From JB111 sp052093225 (GTDB lineage: Bacteria > Actinomycetota > Actinomycetes > Actinomycetales > Actinomycetaceae), in NCBI GenBank assembly GCA_052093225.1, contig JBQDDG010000001.1, positions 1-64,000 of the forward strand: a DNA stretch of 64,000 nt. Direction: 5' to 3'. Below are positions 27,592 to 35,419 of the stretch, piece by piece (position 1 is the stretch's first letter; every line of letters starts with the position of its first letter). The notes under the pieces are model-generated. The model made no database searches and was not told where the DNA came from. It saw only the letters and a program-made list of their open reading frames with translations. The position numbers and the translations under genes were made by a program.

Positions 27592-28431
27592 TCACTCGTC
27601 CGCCCCGGGCGCGAACTCTGCGCGGTGGTCGCGGGCCCACTGCCGGAACGGCCTCGGGGGCCGGCCGAGCACCCGCTCCACGTCGTCGGACACCGGTTCC
27701 GGGACGTCGGCGGCCTCCCGCCAGGCGAGGACGATCTTGTCGGCGAACTCGGCGCCGACGTGCTCGCTCAGCTCACGCCGCGCCTCGTCCTCGGGCTGCT
27801 CCTCCCAGCGCACCGGACGGCCGATCTCCTCGCCGATGACCCGCGCCTGCTCCGACTGGCTGATCGCCTCCGGCCCGGTGAGCACGTAGGCGCGCCCGGC
27901 ATGGCCGTCGTCGATCAGCGCGCGCACGGCCACAGCGGCCACGTCCCGCTCGTGGACGAGCGAGCGGCGCATCCGGCCGAACGGCGCGCGCACGCTGCCC
28001 GCGCCCAGCTGGTCCGTCCAGCCCAGTGCGTTGACCGCCAGACCGGTGACCCGGAGGAACGTCCACGAGCCGACCGACCGTCGCACGGCCGCCTCGACCC
28101 GGCCCCAGACCCCGGACTCCGGTTCGGCGGCCGAGAGGTAGACGATCCGGTCCAGATGGCGCGCGAACGCCTCGACGACCTCCGCCGCCCCCGCGGCCTC
28201 GTCGTCCGTGCCGGGCCACACCAGGTAGGCGGCAGAGGCGCCGCGGGCGGCAGCGGCGACGTCGTCCGGCACCGTGACGTCGCCCGTCACGACCTCCGCG
28301 GCGGGCGGCAGCGCGGCGCGGGCCGGGTCGCGGGTCAGCGCCCGCACGGGACGTCCCTCGGCGAGCAGCCCGTCGACGACGTGCCGTCCGGTGTTGCCGC
28401 TTGCTCCCGTCACCAGGATCGGCCGGTCCAT
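27592..28431 (-). CDS. NmrA-like NAD(P)-binding protein
   Basis: A 279-residue atypical short-chain dehydrogenase of the NmrA/QOR2 type: N-terminal I-L-V-T-G-A-S-G-N-T-G nucleotide-binding motif, a modified Y-L-S-A-A-E region instead of the classical catalytic YxxxK, and a C-terminal substrate part. Such proteins act as redox sensors or as reductases; no specific substrate is evident. ATG 28431 follows GAGGAG. It is a single opposing gene between the DUF2520 gene and panC, which are usually adjacent, so it looks like an insertion into the cluster. Confidence 0.85.
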   Translation of the reverse strand: MDRPILVTGASGNTGRHVVDGLLAEGRPVRALTRDPARAALPPAAEVVTGDVTVPDDVAAAARGASAAYLVWPGTDDEAAGAAEVVEAFARHLDRIVYLSAAEPESGVWGRVEAAVRRSVGSWTFLRVTGLAVNALGWTDQLGAGSVRAPFGRMRRSLVHERDVAAVAVRALIDDGHAGRAYVLTGPEAISQSEQARVIGEEIGRPVRWEEQPEDEARRELSEHVGAEFADKIVLAWREAADVPEPVSDDVERVLGRPPRPFRQWARDHRAEFAPGADE

Positions 28432-28554
28432 GAGAACTCCTCGGTTCAGCGGTCGGTCGCCGAGGGGCGTGGCGCCCCCCGCGCGTCCCACGCTGGGGTT
28501 GAGCAATGGTTGAGGTCAAGAGGGCCCGACGCGGTGCCCGCGTACCCTTGAGGC

Positions 28555-29427
28555 GTGCACACCGCCGACCCGACCGTCGTGCGCACCCTCGACGGGGTGC
28601 GCACGCAGCGTGCTGCCCTCGGCGGCCGCGTCGGGCTCGTCATGACGATGGGCGCCCTCCACGACGGCCACCTCTCGCTCGTGCGCGAGGCACGCACCCG
28701 GGCCGACCACGTCATCGTCTCGATCTACGTCAACCCGCTCCAGTTCGACGACCCGGCCGACCTCGAGCGCTACCCGCGTGACCTCGGTAAGGACCTCGAG
28801 CTGCTGGCCGGCAAGGGCGTGGACCTCGTGCTCGCCCCCGACGACGCCGAGATGTACCCCCGCGAGCCGCTCGTGCGGATCGACCCGGGGCCGGTGGCGG
28901 GCGTCCTCGAGGGCGCCACCCGCCCGGGGCACTTCGCCGGGGTCCTCCAGGTCGTCGCCAAGGTGCTCGCCACCGTCCGCCCCGACGTCGCGGTCTTCGG
29001 CCAGAAGGACGCCCAGCAGCTCGCGCTCGTCCGCTCGCTGGTCGACGACCTCTCCCTCGGCGTCCAGATCGTCGGCGCCCCGATCCGGCGCGAGGCGGAC
29101 GGCCTCGCCATGTCCTCGCGCAACGCTCTGCTGTCCCGCGCGGAGCGCGAGCAGGCGACCGGCCTGGTCAGGGCACTGACCGTGGGCACCGACGCCGCAG
29201 TCGACGGCGCCACCGCCGCCAAGACCCTCGAGCGGGCGCGCTCCGCCCTGGAGGCGGCACCCGGCGTCGACCCCGTCTACCTCGTCCTCGTCGACCCGGC
29301 GACGTTCCTCGACGTCCCGGCCGACCACGCGGGTGACGCGCTCCTCGCCGTCGCCGCCCGCGTCGGCCCCGTGCGGCTCATCGACAACACGACCCTTCGC
29401 ATCGACCCCAGGAAGACCACCCCGTGA
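28555..29427 (+). CDS. panC: pantothenate synthetase
   Basis: Condenses pantoate and beta-alanine with ATP to pantothenate. 290 residues with the full signature set: V-M-T-M-G-A-L-H-D-G-H-L-S-L (about 29-42), Y-V-N-P-L-Q-F, G-Q-K-D-A-Q-Q-L and A-M-S-S-R-N. GTG 28555 follows GAGG closely. Its TGA overlaps the GTG of panD, so beta-alanine supply and use are coupled. Confidence 0.97.
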   Translation: MHTADPTVVRTLDGVRTQRAALGGRVGLVMTMGALHDGHLSLVREARTRADHVIVSIYVNPLQFDDPADLERYPRDLGKDLELLAGKGVDLVLAPDDAEMYPREPLVRIDPGPVAGVLEGATRPGHFAGVLQVVAKVLATVRPDVAVFGQKDAQQLALVRSLVDDLSLGVQIVGAPIRREADGLAMSSRNALLSRAEREQATGLVRALTVGTDAAVDGATAAKTLERARSALEAAPGVDPVYLVLVDPATFLDVPADHAGDALLAVAARVGPVRLIDNTTLRIDPRKTTP

Positions 29428-29918
29428 CCCACGCCCCCGCCTCGCTGCAGCGCCCGATGATGATCGGCAAGATCCACCGGGCGACGATCACAGGCGCCGA
29501 CCTGCACTACGTCGGCTCCCTCACCGTCGACGCCGACCTTCTCGACGCCGCGGACCTCCCGCCCGGCCACCAGGTCGACGTCGTCGACATCACCAACGGC
29601 GCCCGCCTGACCACCTACGTCATCCCCGGCGAGCGCGGCAGCGGCGTCCTCACCATCAACGGCGCGGCCGCCCACCACATCACCACCGGCGACCTCGTCA
29701 TCGTCATCGCCTACGGCCAGATGTCCGACCGCGACGCCCGCAGCTACGAGCCGTCGGTCGTGTTCGTCGACGAGAAGAACAGGATCGTCGAGTGCTCGCA
29801 CGAGCCCGGGCAGGTCCCGGACACGGACCGGGGGAGCGCGCCGGACATGGAGTCCTCCGGCGAGACGTTCGCGGCCTACCGCTCGGAGAGGACCGGCCAC
29901 ACCCCACCGAGGGGCTGA
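29424..29918 (+). CDS. panD: aspartate 1-decarboxylase
   Basis: Makes beta-alanine from aspartate; a pyruvoyl enzyme made by self-cleavage between Gly and Ser in Y-V-G-S (Gly 31-Ser 32 when counted from GTG 29424). I-H-R-A-T-I-T and G-E-R-G-S-G-V-L-T-I-N-G-A-A-A-H are typical. The GTG overlapping panC gives about seven residues more than usual. The tail from about residue 120 is polar and longer than in model enzymes. Confidence 0.95.
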   Translation: MTHAPASLQRPMMIGKIHRATITGADLHYVGSLTVDADLLDAADLPPGHQVDVVDITNGARLTTYVIPGERGSGVLTINGAAAHHITTGDLVIVIAYGQMSDRDARSYEPSVVFVDEKNRIVECSHEPGQVPDTDRGSAPDMESSGETFAAYRSERTGHTPPRG

Positions 29919-30048
29919 CGCCCCGCCCCGCGAACGGCAGGCTCGCCCCGCGGACAGCCGGCCTGCGGACAGCAGTCCCGCCCGGCGGAGAGGGCGGCCG
30001 GCGGGCGGGCGGCGCGCAGCCGGCTTGCGGACGATCGCTCGCCGGCTG

Positions 30049-31227
30049 TCAGGAGGTTCCACGCGTGCCGCGGTCGGCGGCGCCGAGGTACGGGGCGAGC
30101 GGGTCGCGTGCCGAGCCACGTCCGGCCCGAGCGGCCGTCGCCTCCGCCTCGTTGGCGATCATCCGCTCGAACGCGGCGGCCGCGCCCACAGGACTGCCCC
30201 CGGTGCCGACGACGACGAGGTGCGTGCCGCTCTCACGGTCGTCCGATCCGGGTTCGCGGCCCGAACCGGAACCGAGGGGCGAACCCCAGGTGATCGCCCC
30301 GCCGACCCCCTGCCAGCCCACGACCGTGCCGGGGCGGTCGGCGACCGTGAACCGGCCGCGGGCCACCGTGCGCATGGCGGCGAACGCCTGGGCGCCGGCC
30401 ATGACGCGCTCGGGGTGCAGGGGCCGGTCGGTCGTGAGGACGAGCCGCCAGACCCCCGACGTCGCGATATCGAGGGTGGCGCTGGCGAACCGGAGCTGCG
30501 GCGTGTGCAGCCGGACGTCCTTCCCGGTCGGGGTCGCGGGGTCGAGCTCGTGGTGGCGCCGCGCGGTCGTCGGGTCGGCCCGGCGTTCGAGCTCGTCGAC
30601 GTCGAGCGAACCCGCGAGCGCCGCGTCGAGCCAGGGCCCTGTCACGTCCGGCACGACGGTCGTCCCCGCCGCGCGCAGCGCGTCGACGAGATCGGTGGCG
30701 GCCGGCGTGACCGTGCCGGCCCCGCCGTCGGACAGCACGATGACGTCGGCACAGACGACGTGGGCGAGGAGGTCCTCGTCTTCCCCGACGAGCTGGTCGA
30801 CGACCGTCTCGTCCCGGGCGACCGCGACCGTGCCGGCCAGCCGGTAGCCGGCGAGCGCGTCCTGATGGAGGCCGAGCGCGTACGCCACCGGGTGGAGGTC
30901 GGCACCGAGCGGGAGCGCCACGAGGACCGCGACCGGGCGTTGCCGGTGCAGCTCGGCGAGCGCGGGGACGAGGTCCTCGCGCACGAGGCACCCGAGGCAG
31001 GGATGGTCCAGGTCCACGTCGACGTCGGACCGGGTGCCTCCGGCGTCGACGACGGTACGTCGGATCCGGATCCCGCCGTCCTCGTCCTCGTCCTCGGTGA
31101 GGTCGTGCGTGAGCACGGTCAGTCCGGGCAGCTCAAGGAGCGCCTGGAGGATCGCGGAGTCGCGCTCGGCGGCCTCGGTGGCGGCGAGGAGGACGACGGG
31201 GACCGGGAGAAGGCTGGGGTCGGACAC
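30049..31227 (-). CDS. CobW-like protein lacking the P-loop, Zur-linked (possible ribosome hibernation factor)
   Basis: A 392-residue protein with the layout of COG0523/CobW GTPases: an N-terminal V-V-L-L strand, C-L-G-C-L-V-R-E-D-L where the family has its CxCC metal-binding motif (about residues 80-89), and a C-terminal CobW_C-like domain (T-D-R-P-L-H-P-E-R-V). But the P-loop GxxxxGKT is absent, replaced by A-A-T-E-A-A-E-R-D-S, and the NKxD guanine motif is also missing, so GTPase activity is unlikely. It shares a Zur-type site with five zinc-independent ribosomal protein genes. In mycobacteria a CobW-like gene in the equivalent operon encodes the hibernation factor MRF; this may be its counterpart (inference). 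Start GTG 31227-31225. Confidence 0.75.
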   Translation of the reverse strand: MSDPSLLPVPVVLLAATEAAERDSAILQALLELPGLTVLTHDLTEDEDEDGGIRIRRTVVDAGGTRSDVDVDLDHPCLGCLVREDLVPALAELHRQRPVAVLVALPLGADLHPVAYALGLHQDALAGYRLAGTVAVARDETVVDQLVGEDEDLLAHVVCADVIVLSDGGAGTVTPAATDLVDALRAAGTTVVPDVTGPWLDAALAGSLDVDELERRADPTTARRHHELDPATPTGKDVRLHTPQLRFASATLDIATSGVWRLVLTTDRPLHPERVMAGAQAFAAMRTVARGRFTVADRPGTVVGWQGVGGAITWGSPLGSGSGREPGSDDRESGTHLVVVGTGGSPVGAAAAFERMIANEAEATAARAGRGSARDPLAPYLGAADRGTRGTS

Positions 31228-31243
31228 GCGATGACCATACGCG

Positions 31244-31266
31244 TTGACGAGAATGATTCTCAACAA
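31244..31266. promoter_or_regulatory. Zur-type operator
   Basis: A palindrome centred on 31255 with perfect core GAGAATGATTCTC (31249-31261) and outer TTG/CAA arms, in a short AT-rich stretch. It matches the TGANAATNATTNTCA-type boxes of actinobacterial Zur. It lies between divergent genes, 17 bases from the CobW-like start and 15 from rpmB, so zinc-loaded Zur would be expected to repress both directions. Confidence 0.88.
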
Positions 31267-31280
31267 CTACTGTCCGGTGC

Positions 31281-31517
31281 ATGTCACGGCACTGCCAGCT
31301 CACCGGCGCGGTACCAGGCTTCGGCCGACGCGTCTCCCACTCCAACCGGCGTACGTCGCGCACGTTCACCCCGAACGTCCAGCGCAAGCGCTACTACGTG
31401 CCCTCGCTCGGTCGGACGGTCCGTCTCACGGTGACCGCCTCGGCGATGAAGACCATCGACCGGATCGGCATCGAGGCCGCCGTCGCGCGGATCACCGCTC
31501 GCGGGGAGCGCATCTGA
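31281..31517 (+). CDS. rpmB: 50S ribosomal protein L28, zinc-independent form
   Basis: 78 residues with the L28 signature (C-Q-L-T-G-A-V-P-G-F-G-R-R-V-S-H-S-N-R-R-T) but without the two CxxC pairs of the zinc-binding form. First gene after the Zur-type site. No clear ribosome binding site is seen before ATG 31281. It would replace the zinc form during zinc limitation, freeing zinc. Confidence 0.95.
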   Translation: MSRHCQLTGAVPGFGRRVSHSNRRTSRTFTPNVQRKRYYVPSLGRTVRLTVTASAMKTIDRIGIEAAVARITARGERI

Positions 31518-31687
31518 TGGCCGCGCGGTCCGCGGACCTCCGGCCGGTCGTCAAGCTGCGGTCCAGCGCCGGGACCGGGTTCACCTACGTCACCCGCAAG
31601 AACCGCCGGAACGACCCCGACCGGCTCGTCCTGCGCAAGTACGACCCGGTGATCCGTCGGCACGTGGACTTCCGGGAGGAGCGCTGA
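31517..31687 (+). CDS. rpmG: 50S ribosomal protein L33, zinc-independent form
   Basis: 56 residues; family residues R-P-V-V-K-L-R-S-S-A-G-T-G-F-T-Y-V-T-R-K-N-R-R-N are present and no cysteine remains, so this is the zinc-free paralogue. ATG 31517 overlaps the rpmB stop by one base and its own stop overlaps the rpsN ATG, a tight operon. Confidence 0.95.
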   Translation: MAARSADLRPVVKLRSSAGTGFTYVTRKNRRNDPDRLVLRKYDPVIRRHVDFREER

Positions 31688-31992
31688 TGGCCAAGCGGTC
31701 GAAGATCGTGCGGGACCAGCAGCGGCGCGCGGTCGTCGCCCGGTACGCGTCGGTGCGGGCGGAGCTGAAGGCCGTCTCGGTCGACCCGGCCCGCAGCCCC
31801 GAGGGGCGAGCCGAGGCGATGCGCGCGCTGCACCGGCTGCCGCGCGACGCCAGCCCCACCCGCCTGCGCAACCGGGACGTCTCCGACGGCCGGCCCCGGG
31901 CGTTCCACCGGAAGTTCGGCCTGTCCCGCATCCAGCTCCGCGAACGCGCGCTGCGTGGGGAGCTGCCCGGTGTCACGAAGTCGAGCTGGTAG
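31687..31992 (+). CDS. rpsN: 30S ribosomal protein S14, zinc-independent form
   Basis: 101 residues, the long S14 form without CxxC motifs, with A-K-R-S-K-I-V at the N-terminus and R-P-R-A-F-H-R-K-F-G-L-S-R near residue 68. The short zinc form is about 61 residues. Translationally coupled to rpmG through a one-base overlap. Confidence 0.95.
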   Translation: MAKRSKIVRDQQRRAVVARYASVRAELKAVSVDPARSPEGRAEAMRALHRLPRDASPTRLRNRDVSDGRPRAFHRKFGLSRIQLRERALRGELPGVTKSSW

Positions 31993-32004
31993 GAGAGGTC
32001 GGTC

Positions 32005-32283
32005 ATGAAGAAGGGCATCCATCCCGAGTACGGACCGGTCGTCTTCCGAGATGTCTCGGTCCCGGAAGGCACCGCGGGTCGCGAGTTCCTCACTCGATCG
32101 ACGCTCGCGTCCACCGTCGCGCAGACGACCGTCTGGACCGACGGGCGGACCTACCCGCTCGTCGAGGTGCAGATCTCGAGCATCAGCCATCCGTTCTACA
32201 CGGGCCGCCAGAAGATCGTCGACACCGCCGGTCGCGTCGACCGGTTCAACCGGCGCTACGGCCGCACGGGAGGTACGCGATGA
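32005..32283 (+). CDS. rpmE2: 50S ribosomal protein L31 type B
   Basis: 92 residues: M-K-K-G-I-H-P-E-Y at the start and S-H-P-F-Y-T-G-R-Q-K near residue 61, without the cysteines of type A. Twelve bases after rpsN, with AGGAGAGG upstream. Its TGA overlaps the rpmJ ATG by three bases. Confidence 0.95.
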   Translation: MKKGIHPEYGPVVFRDVSVPEGTAGREFLTRSTLASTVAQTTVWTDGRTYPLVEVQISSISHPFYTGRQKIVDTAGRVDRFNRRYGRTGGTR

Positions 32284-32402
32284 AGGTCCGGTCCTCCCTG
32301 CGCTCGCTCGCCCGCAAGGACGGGGCGATCGTCGTCCGCCGTCGCGGGCGTGTCCACGTCGTCAACAAGAAGAACCCGCGCTGGAAGGGGCGCCAGGGGT
32401 AG
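32280..32402 (+). CDS. rpmJ: 50S ribosomal protein L36, zinc-independent form
   Basis: A 40-residue protein, easily missed because of its size: M-K-V-R-S-S-L-R-S-L at the start and N-P-R-W-K-G-R-Q-G at the end, with no cysteines. This is the type B L36, last gene of the zinc-independent ribosomal set. ATG 32280 lies inside the rpmE2 stop region and the stop is TAG 32400-32402. Confidence 0.93.
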   Translation: MKVRSSLRSLARKDGAIVVRRRGRVHVVNKKNPRWKGRQG

Positions 32403-32489
32403 AGGGACCGGAATGACCGCGGCCGTCCGGGCCGGGTCGGCTCGCCCCGGGCGCGGCGGGTCCTGCGACCTCCGGACTACCCTGGCCGG

Positions 32490-34043
32490 GTGACCGACGA
32501 GACGCAGACCCCCGACGACGACACCCCCGAGCAGGTCAGGGTCCGCGCCGAGAAGCGCGCCCGGCTGCTCGACGCCGGCACCGACCCCTACCCGGTCACC
32601 CTGCCGATCACCACGACCATCGCGTCGGTGCGCAGCGCCCACGAGGGCCTCGAGGCGGGGACCGAGCTGGAGGACACGCTGGTCGGCGTCGCGGGCCGCG
32701 TGATGTACCTGCGCAACACCGGCAAGCTGTGCTTCGCCACCCTCCAGGCCGGTGACGGCACGCGCATCCAGGTCATGCTCTCGCTCGCCAACGTCGGCGA
32801 GGAGGCGCTCGCGGCGTTCAAGTCCGACGTCGACCTCGGCGACCACCTCTACGTCCACGGCCACGTCGGCACCTCCCGCCGCGGCGAGCTGAGCATCTTC
32901 GCGAAGCCCGGCGACGTGGACGGCGCCCCGGCGCCGGCCTGGCGGATCGCGGCCAAGTCGCTGCGCCCGCTGCCGAAGACCTACGAGAGTGCCGACGGCG
33001 TCGAGTCCTCCCTGTCCGAGGAGGGGCGCGTGCGGCACCGCCACCTCGATCTGGTCATGCGCTCCGGTGCGCGGGACATGGTGCGCACGCGGGCGGCCGT
33101 CACCCGCTCGCTGCGCCGCACGTTCGACGCGCGCGACTTCCTCGAGATCGAGACGCCGATGCTGCAGAACCTGCACGGCGGCGCGGCGGCCCGGCCGTTC
33201 GTCACGCACATGAACGCCTACGACACGGAGCTCTTCCTGCGCATCGCGCCGGAGCTCTACCTCAAGCGTGCCGTCGTCGGCGGCATCGAGAAGGTCTTCG
33301 AGATCAACCGGAACTTCCGCAACGAGGGCGCCGACTCCACACACTCGCCCGAGTTCACGATGCTCGAGGCCTATGAGGCGTACGGCACCTACGACACGAT
33401 GGCCGAGCTCACGCGCACGCTCATCCAGACGGCGGCCGAGGAGGCCGTCGGGACCACGCTCGTCACGCTCGCCGACGGCTCCGAGTACGACCTCGGCGGG
33501 CGGTGGACGGACCTCGGCCTGTACGAGTCGCTGAGCGAGAGCCTGGGGGAGGAGATCACGCCGGAGACGCCGGAGGAGGAGCTGCGCGCGCTCGCCGGCC
33601 GGCTCGACGTCGACGTCGCCCCGCACGCCACCCCCGGCAAGATCGTCGAGGACCTGTGGGAGGAGCGCGTCGGCGACCACCTGTGGGCGCCGACATTCGT
33701 CCGGGACTTCCCCGTCGACACCTCCCCGCTCACCCGCGCCCACCGCACCCAGCCCGGCAAGGTGGAGAAGTGGGACCTGTACGTGCGCGGCATGGAGCTC
33801 GCGACGGCGTACTCCGAGCTCGTCGACCCGGTGGTCCAGCGGGAGCGGTTCGAGGCGCAGGCGCTCGTCGCGGCGGCCGGGGACCCCGAGGCGATGGTCC
33901 TCGACGAGGAGTTCCTCGCCGCTATGGAGCAGGGCATGCCACCGGCCGGCGGGATGGGCATGGGCATCGACCGGCTGCTCACCGCGATCACCGGCGCGGG
34001 CATCCGCGAGACGATCACCTTCCCGCTGGTCAAGAGGATCTGA
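32490..34043 (+). CDS. lysS: lysyl-tRNA synthetase, class II
   Basis: Charges tRNA(Lys). 517 residues: N-terminal OB-fold anticodon-binding domain (about 60-170; G-R-V-M-Y-L-R-N-T-G-K), then the class II catalytic core with motif 2 (F-E-I-N-R-N-F-R-N-E-G, then H-S-P-E-F-T-M-L-E) and motif 3 (G-M-G-M-G-I-D-R-L). GTG 32490 follows the ribosomal protein operon. No T-box leader is seen upstream. Confidence 0.96.
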   Translation: MTDETQTPDDDTPEQVRVRAEKRARLLDAGTDPYPVTLPITTTIASVRSAHEGLEAGTELEDTLVGVAGRVMYLRNTGKLCFATLQAGDGTRIQVMLSLANVGEEALAAFKSDVDLGDHLYVHGHVGTSRRGELSIFAKPGDVDGAPAPAWRIAAKSLRPLPKTYESADGVESSLSEEGRVRHRHLDLVMRSGARDMVRTRAAVTRSLRRTFDARDFLEIETPMLQNLHGGAAARPFVTHMNAYDTELFLRIAPELYLKRAVVGGIEKVFEINRNFRNEGADSTHSPEFTMLEAYEAYGTYDTMAELTRTLIQTAAEEAVGTTLVTLADGSEYDLGGRWTDLGLYESLSESLGEEITPETPEEELRALAGRLDVDVAPHATPGKIVEDLWEERVGDHLWAPTFVRDFPVDTSPLTRAHRTQPGKVEKWDLYVRGMELATAYSELVDPVVQRERFEAQALVAAAGDPEAMVLDEEFLAAMEQGMPPAGGMGMGIDRLLTAITGAGIRETITFPLVKRI

Positions 34044-34190
34044 CGCTCGGCCGCCACGCGGGGACCACGGCACGCGCGAACAGGCGGGCGTGCTCCGACC
34101 TGCGCAGTGCCCACAGTGGGTTCGTCCTGAGGGACGGCTGTCAGGGAGTCAGTGCACGATCCGGGATCACACTGAACCATGTACGCCGGA

Positions 34191-34211
34191 ACGGGGCAGG
34201 CAGTGCCCCGT
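34191..34211 (-). terminator. hairpin, possible terminator of the isochorismatase operon
   Basis: ACGGGGCA (34191-34198) and TGCCCCGT (34204-34211) form a perfect 8-bp stem with a 5-base loop, about 85 bases past the isochorismatase-like gene and 150 past lysS, which converge here. The 250 bases between them hold no supported gene. Confidence 0.45.
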
Positions 34212-34293
34212 CGTCGTTTGCCTCGAGCTCGAAGGCAGGGTCGCGGCTCGGGCCCGCGGAAGCGACCGCGAACCCGAACCGCGATACGCCGCG

Positions 34294-34935
34294 TCAGAGC
34301 AGAGTGCCGGACTCCTGTCGTCCCTGCTCGGCCGAGGCGACGAGGTTGCTCGTGCTCAGTGCGCGGCCGCTTCTGGCCGTGTCGATCCAATCGGCGGTGG
34401 TCGCGACGGCGGCCCAGTTCGAGTGCAGCAGCGCCATGATCGTCTCGTGGACCTGCTTCGCGGACGCGGTGCCGGCCTCGCCCGCGAGGTCGATCGCGCC
34501 GGTGGCGTCGGAGAGCACCTCGACGGAGAAGCCCAGGGGCTCGGCCCCGACCGCGGAGCCGATGACGCAGTTGTTCGTCATGTACCCGGTCAGCGTGATG
34601 GTGTCGATGCCGGTCCGGCGCAGCCAGTCCTCCAGGCCGGTGCCGGCGAAGATGCTGGCGAACGACTTCGTGAATCGGTGGGCAGTGATCCCGGCGCGCT
34701 GGTCGATGTCGGGGTGGAGGGCGAAGGTGGCCGACTCGGGCGCGAACACCGGGGACCCGGCAGGAGCCTCGTGCTGGACGAGGACGACGGGGATTCCGGC
34801 TTGCTCTGCGGCGTCCATCGCCTCGGCGATGCGGGCGACCGAGCTGTCGCGGGAGGGGTACTGGATCGGCAGGAGGCCCGTGAAGTACTCCTCCTGGGGG
34901 TCGATGACGATGAGGGCGCGGCGTGATGCGGTCAT
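34294..34935 (-). CDS. isochorismatase-like cysteine hydrolase
   Basis: 213 residues, isochorismatase/nicotinamidase-like fold. The catalytic triad can be placed: Asp in L-I-V-I-D-P-Q (about 11), Lys in H-R-F-T-K-S-F (about 90) and the nucleophile Cys in G-Y-M-T-N-N-C-V-I-G (about 123), preceded by the usual small-residue turn. Substrate unknown. It lies downstream of the luciferase-like gene on the same strand, probably one transcript, and divergent from the CGNR regulator. Confidence 0.9.
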   Translation of the reverse strand: MTASRRALIVIDPQEEYFTGLLPIQYPSRDSSVARIAEAMDAAEQAGIPVVLVQHEAPAGSPVFAPESATFALHPDIDQRAGITAHRFTKSFASIFAGTGLEDWLRRTGIDTITLTGYMTNNCVIGSAVGAEPLGFSVEVLSDATGAIDLAGEAGTASAKQVHETIMALLHSNWAAVATTADWIDTARSGRALSTSNLVASAEQGRQESGTLL

Positions 34936-35256
34936 GAAGATTCACCTGCTGGGTGGGGGCAGTGGATCGTGCTGGTGGGCTCAGGCGGTCGGGGAGCCGT
35001 AGTGGCCGGCGAGGAGCTCGACGGTGCGGGATGCGGAGGACAGGTCGTGGGCGCCGACCACGGCCATGACCTCGTCGACCTTCGTCTGATCGTGCAGCTG
35101 TTCGAGCCGGTCGGCGACCGTGCCTGCCGTGCCGGCGAAGGTGCGGTTCGTGTACTGGTCGATGATCGCGCGCTCGTTCGCGGTCGCCGGGTAGGCAGCG
35201 ACCTCGTTGGGTGGGAGCAGCGCGTACGGTTCGCGCTTGAACATGCGCAGCATCGC

Positions 35257-35356
35257 NNNNNNNNNNNNNNNNNNNNNNNNNNNNNNNNNNNNNNNNNNNN
35301 NNNNNNNNNNNNNNNNNNNNNNNNNNNNNNNNNNNNNNNNNNNNNNNNNNNNNNNN
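35257..35356. other. assembly gap (100 N)
   Basis: Exactly 100 undetermined bases, a conventional scaffold-gap size. It lies at the edge of a 9-bp tandem repeat, so the assembly probably broke inside that repeat. Confidence 0.98.
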
Positions 35357-35419
35357 CATCGCCGCCATCGCCGCCATCGCCGCCATCGCCGCCATCGCCG
35401 CCATCGCCGCCATCGCCGC
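35357..35419 (-). repeat. 9-bp tandem repeat encoding (Ala-Ala-Met)n
   Basis: Seven perfect CATCGCCGC units (plus strand) run from the gap edge at 35357 to 35419. A partial unit CATCGC also sits at 35251-35256 on the other side of the gap, suggesting the array continues through it. On the minus strand, in the luciferase-like frame, each unit adds Ala-Ala-Met. Confidence 0.95.

Noticed and set aside
29919..30048. Hairpin-rich GC spacer after panD as a small RNA
   Set aside because: Several short inverted matches occur, but none stands out from what 80 percent GC sequence gives by chance; probably only a terminator region.
32403..32489. T-box leader for lysS
   Set aside because: Only 87 bases, no T-box core sequence.
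34044..34293. Possible gene remnant or integration site after lysS
   Set aside because: Open frames exist but give no recognisable protein; no tRNA fragment or attachment-like repeat was found.
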